Program-made: the position numbers and the translations under genes
Notes under the pieces: model-generated
Told to the model about the DNA's origin: nothing
The model's input: only the letters and a program-made list of their open reading frames with translations
Database searches by the model: none
Shown here: piece after piece, positions 16,538 through 23,433 of the stretch
How positions within the stretch are numbered: the first letter of the stretch is position 1
Layout of the letters: every line of letters begins with the position of its first letter
DNA from: Agrobacterium genomosp. 13 str. CFBP 6927
Lineage (GTDB): Bacteria > Pseudomonadota > Alphaproteobacteria > Rhizobiales > Rhizobiaceae
DNA: 47,981 nucleotides
Assembly (NCBI GenBank): GCA_900012615.1
Contig: LT009757.1
Coordinates: 2,183,719 to 2,231,699 of the forward strand
Direction of reading: 5' to 3'

Positions 16538-18030
16538 TGACCCCTTCGCTTCAGTCCCTCGCGCTCGGTGAACGCCCTTCCGGTCGCACGCTGCTCACCG
16601 CCAGCTGGGTGGTCGGCCACAAGGACGGGTCTCACCGGCTGCTGAAAAACGGCGAGGTCGTGTTCGAGAACGGCGAAATCCTTTTCGTTGGACATAGCTT
16701 TCCCGGCGAGGTTGCTCGCCGCGTCGATTTAGGCAATGCCCTGATCAGCCCCGGCCTGATCGACCTTGATGCGCTTTCCGATCTCGATACGACCATTCTG
16801 GGTATCGACAATCACCCCGGTTGGGCGAAGGGTCGTGTCTGGCCGCGCTCCTATGTCGAGGCCGGTCCCTACGAGATGTATTCCGGGGAAGAGCTTGCCT
16901 TCCAGAAGCGTTTCGCCTTCGGCCAGCTTCTCCTCAACGGCATCACCACGGCGGCACCCATTGCCTCGCTGTTTTACCGTGAATGGGGAGAAACAGTCGC
17001 CGAATTCGAGGCTGCGGCCGATGCCGCCGGCGAACTTGGTCTGCGGGTCTATCTCAGCCCCGCCTTCCGTTCCGGCGGCATGGTGCTGGAGGAGCCGGGA
17101 CGCATGGTGCCGGTCTTCGATGAGGAGCGTGGCCTTCAGGGACTGAAGGAAGCAGCGTCGTTCATCGAGCGGCAGACCGGAAGGCACGGCGATCTCGTGC
17201 GTGGTATGCTGGCACCTGATCGTGTCGAAACATCCACGCTCGCGCTGATGCAGAGAACCGATGCCGCCGCCCGTGATCTTGGCTGCAAGTTCCGCCTGCA
17301 CATGGCGCAGGGCACCATGGAGGTGGACACGGTCCGCAAGCTGCACGGCTCGACCGCGCCGGTATGGCTCGCCAGGGCCGGCCTCTTGAGCGACCGCCTT
17401 ATCGCGCCGCACGCCACCAATGTGACGCAGGAAGATCTGGCGCTCTACGCGGAAAACGGCGTGTCGATTGTTCACTGTCCGCTGGTGTCGGCTAGAAGCG
17501 GCAGCACGTTGTCGTCCTTCTCCGCCTGCCGGCAGCTTGGAATAAACATTGCGATGGGCACCGATACGGCGCCCGCCGACATGCTGATGAACCTGCTGGT
17601 CGGTCTCATCACCTGCCGTATCAATGATGGCGCGCCCGACAGGGTCCGCTCAGCCGATCTGTTCGACGCCGCCACACTCGGCGGCGCGCGGGCACTGGGT
17701 CGCTCCGATCTCGGGCATCTTTCCAAGGGTGCCCGCGCCGATATCGCCGTCTTCGATCTCGATGACACGGTCATGGCGCCGAGCGTCGATCCGATCACGA
17801 CTGTTGTCACCGGCGGTTCGGGCAAGATCACGCGTGCGGTCTTCGTCGATGGCCGTCTCTCCATGCGGGAGAGAGAGGTCGCGAATATCGATATGGCGCG
17901 CGCCCGCATTCAGGCGCAGGCGCAGTTCGATGGGCTGATTGCAAAATATCCCGAGCGAAGCTGGGCCAATCCGCCCGTTTCGGAAATCTTCCCCCCGAGC
18001 TACCCGGTGGAGGTGAACGCCAATGGATGA
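16534..18030 (+). CDS. Amidohydrolase-family protein lacking the HxH metal motif
   Basis: This is a 498-residue ATZ/TRZ-like protein. The start overlaps the previous stop (ATGA at 16534-16537). The N-terminal sandwich ends in ISPGLIDLDALSD. Where active relatives have H-x-H, this protein has D79-A-L81. Other family positions remain: H256 in RLHMAQG, H293 in APHATN and D344 in MGTDTAP. The metal site is therefore incomplete, and the protein may have a single-metal or altered chemistry, or serve as a partner to the amidohydrolase just upstream. Downstream it overlaps the first ATPase gene by 8 nt, so it is embedded in the operon and under selection. I recognise the family but not the specific enzyme. 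Confidence 0.8.
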   Translation: MMTPSLQSLALGERPSGRTLLTASWVVGHKDGSHRLLKNGEVVFENGEILFVGHSFPGEVARRVDLGNALISPGLIDLDALSDLDTTILGIDNHPGWAKGRVWPRSYVEAGPYEMYSGEELAFQKRFAFGQLLLNGITTAAPIASLFYREWGETVAEFEAAADAAGELGLRVYLSPAFRSGGMVLEEPGRMVPVFDEERGLQGLKEAASFIERQTGRHGDLVRGMLAPDRVETSTLALMQRTDAAARDLGCKFRLHMAQGTMEVDTVRKLHGSTAPVWLARAGLLSDRLIAPHATNVTQEDLALYAENGVSIVHCPLVSARSGSTLSSFSACRQLGINIAMGTDTAPADMLMNLLVGLITCRINDGAPDRVRSADLFDAATLGGARALGRSDLGHLSKGARADIAVFDLDDTVMAPSVDPITTVVTGGSGKITRAVFVDGRLSMREREVANIDMARARIQAQAQFDGLIAKYPERSWANPPVSEIFPPSYPVEVNANG

Positions 18031-19006
18031 CATGAACCAGTCGGTTATCGATGTCCGCAATCTGAAAGTCGAGTTTCCCGGCCGCCGGGGAACGGTGACG
18101 GCACTTTCGGACATCAGCCTTTCCATCCGCCCCGGTGAAATCCTGGGTGTGGTGGGGGAATCCGGTGCCGGAAAATCCATGACCGGCCTTGCGATACAGG
18201 GCCTGCTCGAAAAACCGGGCCGTATTGCCGATGGCGAAATCTGGCTCGGCTCGCGCCGCATCGACAAACTCGACGACAGGGCGATGGAAAGCATCCGCGG
18301 CCGGGAAATCGGCGCGATCTTTCAGGATCCGCTGACCTCGCTCAATCCGCTGTTCACGGTTGGTGCGCAGCTGGTGGAGACGATCCGGCAGCATCTGCCG
18401 CTCTCGAAAAAAGATGCGCAGGCGCGTGCGGTCCAGCTTTTGCGGGATGTCGGCATTCCGTCTCCGGCAGACCGCATCGATCATTATCCGCATCAATTCT
18501 CCGGCGGCATGCGCCAACGCGTCGTCATCGCACTCGCACTTGCGGCGTCGCCGAAACTGATCATCGCCGACGAACCGACGACGGCGCTTGACGTGTCGAT
18601 CCAGGCGCAGATCATTTCGCTGCTGCGCAAGCTCTGCAAGGAAAAGCAGACGGCTGTGATGCTGGTCACGCATGATATGGGCGTCATCGCCGAGGCGGCT
18701 GACCGCGTTGCCGTGCTTTATGCCGGCAGGTTGATCGAGGTTGGTCCGGTCGAACAGGTTCTGCATGCGCCGAAGCACCCCTATACGCAGGGCCTGATGG
18801 CCTCCATTCCCTCGCTTGGCGCGCGGGTGGAACGGCTCAACCAGATCGACGGCGCCATGCCGCGTCTCGACGCCATCCCGCCCGGCTGCGCCTTCAATCC
18901 GCGCTGCGGATTTTCAGGGCCGCGCTGTCTTCGCGAGCGGCCGGAACTGGAAGCGGCGGGCGATGGCGCCAGCGCCTGCTGGATGAATGCAGGAGGTACA
19001 GCATGA
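18023..19006 (+). CDS. Dpp/Opp-type ABC importer ATPase (DppD family)
   Basis: This is a 327-residue ATPase. Walker A is GVVGESGAGKSMTG, the signature is FSGGMRQRV, Walker B is KLIIADEPTTALDV and the switch is LVTHDMG. The C-terminal oligopeptide-type extension shows the cysteine motif PPGCAFNPRCGFSGPRC, which in relatives binds an iron-sulfur cluster. The ATG at 18023 lies inside the end of the amidohydrolase gene (8-nt overlap). With the next gene it forms the heterodimeric motor of the importer. Confidence 0.93.
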   Translation: MDDMNQSVIDVRNLKVEFPGRRGTVTALSDISLSIRPGEILGVVGESGAGKSMTGLAIQGLLEKPGRIADGEIWLGSRRIDKLDDRAMESIRGREIGAIFQDPLTSLNPLFTVGAQLVETIRQHLPLSKKDAQARAVQLLRDVGIPSPADRIDHYPHQFSGGMRQRVVIALALAASPKLIIADEPTTALDVSIQAQIISLLRKLCKEKQTAVMLVTHDMGVIAEAADRVAVLYAGRLIEVGPVEQVLHAPKHPYTQGLMASIPSLGARVERLNQIDGAMPRLDAIPPGCAFNPRCGFSGPRCLRERPELEAAGDGASACWMNAGGTA

Positions 19007-20028
19007 AAACGTCCGTGGTTAAAACGCCCGCACAAAAAACGCCGGCATTGACGGTCAAGGGTCTCACCAAGACCTTCGATGTCTCTGCGCCGTGGCTCAA
19101 CCGGGTCATCGAACGGAAGCCCCGGCAATTCGTGCAGGCGGTGAACGACATCGATTTTACGGTGCCGGCTGGCGGCTGTCTCAGCATCGTCGGGGAAAGC
19201 GGCTGCGGCAAATCGACGGTTGCCCGGCTGGTGACCGGGTTATTCCGCCCAAGCGCCGGTGATTTCCGCTTCGCCAGGGGCCGCAAGGATACGCCGCTTT
19301 CGGCGCAGATGATCTTTCAGGATCCCTATGCCTCGCTTAATCCGCGCTGGCGGGTGAAGAACATCATCGCCGAGCCTATCCGTGAACTGAAACTGCGCGC
19401 GACCCGTGCAGAGACCATGGAACGTGTGGAAGAGCTGCTGCGCACCGTCGGCCTTTCGGCTTCGGACGGCGAAAAGTTTCCGCATGAATTTTCAGGCGGC
19501 CAGCGCCAGCGCATCTCGATTGCCCGCGCTCTGGCGAGCGAGCCGGAGTTTCTGGTCTGCGACGAGCCGACATCCGCGCTCGACGTTTCGGTGCAGGCGC
19601 AGGTGCTGAACCTGATGCGTCGCCTTCAGGACGAGCTGGGGCTGACCTATCTGTTCATCAGCCATGATATGAGCGTCGTTCGCCACATGTCGGATCGTAT
19701 TGCGGTCATGTATCTCGGCCGCATCGTGGAGGAGGGCGATACGGAAGAGCTGTTCGCCCGCCCGCGCCACCCCTATACCCAGCTTCTGCTGCAGACCATT
19801 CCCAATATCGACGCGCCGCGCCGCGACCGGGAACTGGTTGCCGGTGAAGTCCCAAGCCCGCTCAAGCCGCCATCCGGCTGCACGTTTCATCCGCGTTGTC
19901 CGCTTGCGACGGCGCGCTGTTCGGCGGAGGTGCCGCAGGTGCGCACGCTTGCCGGCGGCACACGCGTCGCATGCCATCTGGTGGAAGAGCAGGAAGAACG
20001 GGTGGTAGCGGCACGGGAACTCGTCTGA
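19003..20028 (+). CDS. Dpp/Opp-type ABC importer ATPase (DppF family)
   Basis: This is a 341-residue ATPase whose start overlaps the stop of the previous gene (ATGA at 19003-19006). Walker A is [14 protein letters not shown], the signature is FSGGQRQRI, Walker B is FLVCDEPTSALDV and the switch is FISHDMS. The C-terminal oligopeptide extension carries PSGCTFHPRCPLATARC. It is the last gene of the rightward operon. The GntR gene is convergent, its stop lying 8 nt away. Confidence 0.93.
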   Translation: MKTSVVKTPAQKTPALTVKGLTKTFDVSAPWLNRVIERKPRQFVQAVNDIDFTVPAGGCLSIVGESGCGKSTVARLVTGLFRPSAGDFRFARGRKDTPLSAQMIFQDPYASLNPRWRVKNIIAEPIRELKLRATRAETMERVEELLRTVGLSASDGEKFPHEFSGGQRQRISIARALASEPEFLVCDEPTSALDVSVQAQVLNLMRRLQDELGLTYLFISHDMSVVRHMSDRIAVMYLGRIVEEGDTEELFARPRHPYTQLLLQTIPNIDAPRRDRELVAGEVPSPLKPPSGCTFHPRCPLATARCSAEVPQVRTLAGGTRVACHLVEEQEERVVAARELV

Positions 20029-20036
20029 CCGGAGGG

Positions 20037-20714
20037 TCAGGCGAGTGCGGCGCGCAGATCGTGGGAAAGGTCGCGGATTTCGCTAAGATCGAGCTCCGCT
20101 TCGACATGTTCCAGGTGATGGGTCATCAGATGTATGGCTTTTGCCGGATCGTTGTTGGCAATCGCGTCGACGATTTCCGCATGCTCGTCCGGTCCACAAT
20201 TGAAGCGGTCGGTATTGCGGTAAACGGCGGTGATGAGGGAGGAACGCGAAATGAGGTCGCGCATGGTGGTGAACAGGAAATCGGAACCCAGCGTTTCCGC
20301 AAGCAGCAGGTGGAAGCCGCCGGAAAGCTTGATGATATCCGTGGTGATGTTGTGAGCATTGGCGACGCGCTCCTTGGCCACATGGTCGCGAAGCCGCTTC
20401 AGATCGGCCTTGGTGGCGGATCTGCACAGGCGTTCGACGACACATTGCTCCACGGTGCGGCGCACGAAGAACACGTCTCGCGCCTCTTCGACCGATGGTT
20501 TCGAAACGAAGGCGCCGCGATTGGGGACGATGGTGACGAGACCGTCGCGTTCCAGCACCGAAAGCGCCTGACGGATACGCGCACGGCTGACATTAAAAAT
20601 CGTCGCCAGCTGCTCCTCTTTCAGCTGCACGCCGGGGCGCAGCCGTCGCTCAGCGATGGACAGCCAGACTTTCTCGACAATTTGCTGCGTGGACTGGCCG
20701 TTCTGCTCGGTCAT
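20037..20714 (-). CDS. GntR-family regulator with FCD domain
   Basis: This is a 225-residue regulator. The winged helix-turn-helix is at residues 12-75 (GVQLKEEQLATIFNVSRARIRQALSVLERDGLV, then PNRGAFV), and the all-helical FCD ligand domain follows with metal-type residues in RDHVAKERVA, HLLLAE and MTHHLEHVE. The ATG at 20714 is behind GGAGAGCGAAACAA. The gene is divergent from the flavin reductase-like gene and convergent with the importer operon. ATTGTCAACAAT sits in the divergent region at 20795 and in the other two control regions of this locus, so this protein is the likely local repressor and probably regulates itself. Confidence 0.9.
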   Translation of the reverse strand: MTEQNGQSTQQIVEKVWLSIAERRLRPGVQLKEEQLATIFNVSRARIRQALSVLERDGLVTIVPNRGAFVSKPSVEEARDVFFVRRTVEQCVVERLCRSATKADLKRLRDHVAKERVANAHNITTDIIKLSGGFHLLLAETLGSDFLFTTMRDLISRSSLITAVYRNTDRFNCGPDEHAEIVDAIANNDPAKAIHLMTHHLEHVEAELDLSEIRDLSHDLRAALA

Positions 20715-20794
20715 TTGTTTCGCTCTCCATTAGGGTTAGAGAAGCGTGATGCCGCCGAAAAAGTCAACTGTTTCAACAGGGTTTTGGTTGCATA

Positions 20795-20828
20795 ATTGTC
20801 AACAATATGAAACAATATTGTATACTAT
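20795..20828. promoter_or_regulatory. GntR-type operators in the GntR/flavin reductase divergent promoter
   Basis: ATTGTCAACAAT at 20795-20806 is identical to the site at 11492-11503. A second, degenerate copy, ATTGTATACTAT at 20817-20828, lies 22 bp further on, two turns of helix away, with TATACT as a possible -10 box inside it. Binding here would control both the regulator and the flavin reductase-racemase pair. Confidence 0.7.
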
Positions 20829-20844
20829 AAATAGGGCCACTGTC

Positions 20845-21474
20845 ATGGAATTCGACTTCACCACGCTTGAGCCGCAGAGCCGTTATCGGCTGCTGACGAA
20901 TTTTATCGGTCCCCGGCCGATAGCGCTTGTCACGACGCGTTCGGCAGCGGGCCACAACAACGCGGCGCCGATGAGCTTTTTCAATGTTTTCTCCCACGAT
21001 CCGCCCATCGTCGTTCTGGGTATCCAGCCGCGTCTGAATGGCGAGGAGAAGGATACGATGGCCAATATTCGCCGCACCGGCGAGTTTGTCGTCAACATGG
21101 TCGATATGACCATCTCCGAACATATGCTCGTCTGCGGTCTCGGTTTTGACAGCGAGGTCGACGAACTTTCCATGGCGAAGCTGACGCCTGCACCCTGCAG
21201 CAAGATCGATGCGAGCTTTGCGGCGGAATCGCCCTGCGCCTTCGAATGCCGCGTCGAGCGTGTGATCGATTACCCGCGTCGCGCGCTGGTGCTGGGGGAG
21301 GTCGTGCATATGCATGTCCATAGGGACTGCCTCGACAGGGAGGGGCATTATGTCGATCCGGACAGATACCAGCCGATCGCGCGCCTCCATGCCGACAATT
21401 ACATCACCTCGGATCGCCAGTTTGTCCTGAAGGCGCCACCGATTACCGACTTCATCAAGCCAGATGGCAAATGA
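20845..21474 (+). CDS. Flavin reductase-like FMN-binding protein (DIM6/NTAB family)
   Basis: This is a 209-residue protein. I chose the ATG at 20845, since the frame upstream runs through the operator and promoter; AGGG lies 11 nt before it. The fold signature is RYRLLTNFIGPRPIALVTTR, followed by AAPMSFFNVFSHDPPIVVLG and NIRRTGEFVVNMVD, the FMN-binding split barrel shared with RutF and NADH:FMN oxidoreductases. No oxygenase gene is nearby to receive reduced flavin, so it may use bound flavin directly. It is followed after 22 nt by the racemase gene. Confidence 0.85.
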   Translation: MEFDFTTLEPQSRYRLLTNFIGPRPIALVTTRSAAGHNNAAPMSFFNVFSHDPPIVVLGIQPRLNGEEKDTMANIRRTGEFVVNMVDMTISEHMLVCGLGFDSEVDELSMAKLTPAPCSKIDASFAAESPCAFECRVERVIDYPRRALVLGEVVHMHVHRDCLDREGHYVDPDRYQPIARLHADNYITSDRQFVLKAPPITDFIKPDGK

Positions 21475-21496
21475 GCGTCCTGAAAGGCGAGCCCGA

Positions 21497-22213
21497 ATGC
21501 ATATTCGTCTGATCAACCCGAACTCAACCGCCTCGATGACGGCGCAGGCGCTGGACAGCGCCATGCGTGTCAAACAGGCGCACACGACGATCTCAGCGAC
21601 AAATCCCCTCGATACGCCCGTCAGCATTGAAGGCGGGGCCGATGAGGCGCTGGCCGTTCCCGGCATGCTGGAGGAAATCCGCAAGGGCGAGCGTCTGGGC
21701 GTAGATGCCTATGTCATTGCCTGCTTTGACGATCCCGGCCTGCATGCTGCCCGCGAAGTGGCGCGCGGACCCGTCATCGGCATCTGCCAGGCCGGCATTC
21801 AGGTGGCCATGACCATCAGCCGCCGTTTTTCCATCATCACGACCCTGCCGCGCTCCATCCCCATTATCGAGGATCTCGTCGACAATTATGGCGCGCAGCG
21901 TCACTGCCGCCGGGTTCGCGCAATCAATCTGCCGGTGCTCGGTCTCGAGGAGGATCCGCATGCCGCAGAAGCGATGCTGATCCGCGAAATCGAAGCGGCC
22001 AAAAAAGAGGATGCGGCCGAGGCCATCATCCTTGGATGCGCCGGCATGTCGGCGCTGTGCGACAGGCTGCGCGAGGCAACGGGCGTTCCGGTGATCGATG
22101 GTGTCACGGCCGCCGTCAAGCTGGCGGAGGCATTGGTGGGTGCTGGATACAGCACCTCCAAGGTCAATGCCTATGATTATCCGCGCATCAAGGAGACCAA
22201 GCTCGTCGCCTGA
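21497..22213 (+). CDS. Asp/Glu/hydantoin racemase family protein (hydantoin or allantoin racemase-like)
   Basis: This is a 238-residue enzyme. The start is the ATG at 21497, giving the family N-terminus MHIRLINPNSTASMT; GGCGAG lies 6 nt before it. The two catalytic cysteines are in IACFDDPGLHAAREV and in ILGCAGMS, the pair that removes and returns the proton in this two-base family. The overall pattern matches hydantoin racemase (HyuE-like) and allantoin racemase. With three cyclic amidohydrolases and a solute importer in the same regulon, a role in racemising a 5-substituted hydantoin or a similar ring compound is reasonable, but the exact substrate is inference. Confidence 0.85.
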   Translation: MHIRLINPNSTASMTAQALDSAMRVKQAHTTISATNPLDTPVSIEGGADEALAVPGMLEEIRKGERLGVDAYVIACFDDPGLHAAREVARGPVIGICQAGIQVAMTISRRFSIITTLPRSIPIIEDLVDNYGAQRHCRRVRAINLPVLGLEEDPHAAEAMLIREIEAAKKEDAAEAIILGCAGMSALCDRLREATGVPVIDGVTAAVKLAEALVGAGYSTSKVNAYDYPRIKETKLVA

Positions 22214-22220
22214 GTGAACT

Positions 22221-22246
22221 GCGGTTTCGGGAGGGCCCGAAACCGC
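22221..22246. terminator. Hairpin between convergent genes
   Basis: GCGGTTTCGGG at 22221-22231 pairs perfectly with CCCGAAACCGC at 22236-22246 around a 4-nt loop. It lies 7 nt past the racemase stop and 12 nt before the end of the leftward DUF992 gene. There is no T run on either side, so it may act as a two-way transcript-end stem. Confidence 0.65.
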
Positions 22247-22258
22247 GCATCGGAGAGG

Positions 22259-22765
22259 TTAGCGAACGTGCTTCAGCTGCAGGCGGGAGACGCCGGCTGC
22301 AACGTTCACGCCCGTACCGACTTCGGCGCTGATGGGCTGAAGTGCGAAGTTCTTGGCGTTACCGCCGATGAGCGCGTTGGCTCCGACACCCACGCCAACG
22401 GAAGCTCCGGCGGAAGCGCCGACATAATCACCGCTCAGCGCACCGTCACCGATACGGCTGGCGGCGGTGTTGAGCACGATCCAGCTCATGTAGGTCTTAC
22501 CCGTCACGCCGATATCGAGGCCGAGCTTGCCGATATTGCCGGTATAGCGCTCGGTCTTGCCGGAGCGCTGACGGAACTGGCAGTCCACGCTTTTGCTGGA
22601 GCCGACAACAAGGCCAACGCCGCCGGCGATTTCGCAGGACAGGGTGCCCACGCGTTCCTTCTGTGCGGTCTCTGTCGCGCGTTTGGAGTTATGTTTTGTT
22701 TCGGCGGAAGCGATTGGCGCGAGCGCAAGCGTTGCAATCGCGGTTGCAAGAACGAATTTCTTCAT
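22259..22765 (-). CDS. DUF992 family exported protein
   Basis: This is a 168-residue protein starting MKKFVLATAIATLALAPIAS, a signal peptide with cleavage after ASA. The DUF992 features are LSCEIAGGVGLVVGSSKSVDC with two cysteines that may form a disulfide, then the repeated small-residue segment SAGASVGVGVGANALIGG and a basic end. The family is found mainly in Rhizobiales and has no known function. The start overlaps the stop of the BON gene upstream (ATGA), with AGGAGTGATACACC before it, so the two are translationally coupled. Confidence 0.88.
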   Translation of the reverse strand: MKKFVLATAIATLALAPIASAETKHNSKRATETAQKERVGTLSCEIAGGVGLVVGSSKSVDCQFRQRSGKTERYTGNIGKLGLDIGVTGKTYMSWIVLNTAASRIGDGALSGDYVGASAGASVGVGVGANALIGGNAKNFALQPISAEVGTGVNVAAGVSRLQLKHVR

Positions 22766-23082
22766 GGTGTATCACTCCTGTTGTTGGTCACGAGATGAAT
22801 GCGTGGGGAAGACGCACTCAGGTAAGTTCGCGTTTGCTGACGGATCGCCAGATCGGCGATGATCGGCCGCGACGCGAAACATTCTGCGATGATGACCGCT
22901 CGTTCGAAGGCGGAAAGAGTTTCAACCTCACCCGTAAGGACGATGCGCCCGTCCGAAGATGTGACGGAGATGCAGCTGTTTTCCTGCCCATCTGCATAAG
23001 TAATCAGAGCCTGCAGCGCGGCGCACAGGCTGACTTCCTGCGGATTGAAACCCGTCGCCGTGTATGCGTCGCCTGAGAGCAT
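22762..23082 (-). CDS. BON-domain protein
   Basis: This is a 106-residue protein with one BON-like domain at about residues 18-85 (AALQALITYADGQE, then GRIVLTGEVETLSAFERAVIIAE). The ATG at 23082 or the GTG at 23085 is behind AGGAGGTTTCAC; a further ATG at 23109 has no ribosome site. BON domains bind phospholipid or other envelope components and are common in stress proteins. No clear signal peptide is seen. It lies between the CsbD and DUF992 genes, which all point left. Confidence 0.7.
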   Translation of the reverse strand: MLSGDAYTATGFNPQEVSLCAALQALITYADGQENSCISVTSSDGRIVLTGEVETLSAFERAVIIAECFASRPIIADLAIRQQTRTYLSASSPRIHLVTNNRSDTP

Positions 23083-23115
23083 CACCGTGAAACCTCCTGC
23101 CTTGAACATTTGGTA

Positions 23116-23295
23116 TCACTTGAATGTTTTGGTGACGGCGTCTTTTGCCTTGCCAAGTTTCTCCTGTGCCTGGCCGGCAATCTTTTCAGCCTTTCCTTCC
23201 GCCTGAAGTTTCTCGTTGCCGGTTATCTTGCCGGTGGCTTCCTTGATGGTGCCCTTTGCCTGGCGGGCAATTCCGTCGATCCGGTTCTTATCCAT
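23116..23295 (-). CDS. CsbD family stress protein, 59 residues
   Basis: I translated this small gene by hand. It begins MDKNRIDGIARQAKGTIKEA, continues with GKITGNEKLQAEGKAEKIAG and ends AVTKTFK. The pattern of an alternating charged and small-residue helix with GTIKE and NEKLQAEG is that of CsbD proteins, short hydrophilic stress proteins found under sigma-B control in Bacillus and widespread in Proteobacteria. The ATG at 23295 has AGGAG 6 nt before it. The BON gene follows after 33 nt on the same strand, so CsbD, BON and DUF992 form a probable operon. Confidence 0.9.
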   Translation of the reverse strand: MDKNRIDGIARQAKGTIKEATGKITGNEKLQAEGKAEKIAGQAQEKLGKAKDAVTKTFK

Positions 23296-23433
23296 AACGA
23301 ACTCCTTCCATCGTTAGATGTTGCCGCTGTTGATAACGGCATGATGGAAAGGTAGTCCGGCGCAGGCGCCTTTAGCAGGGCATTAGCTACTAGTTGGACT
23401 GGTACAAAATGACCTATTTTCACTCGATCAGGC

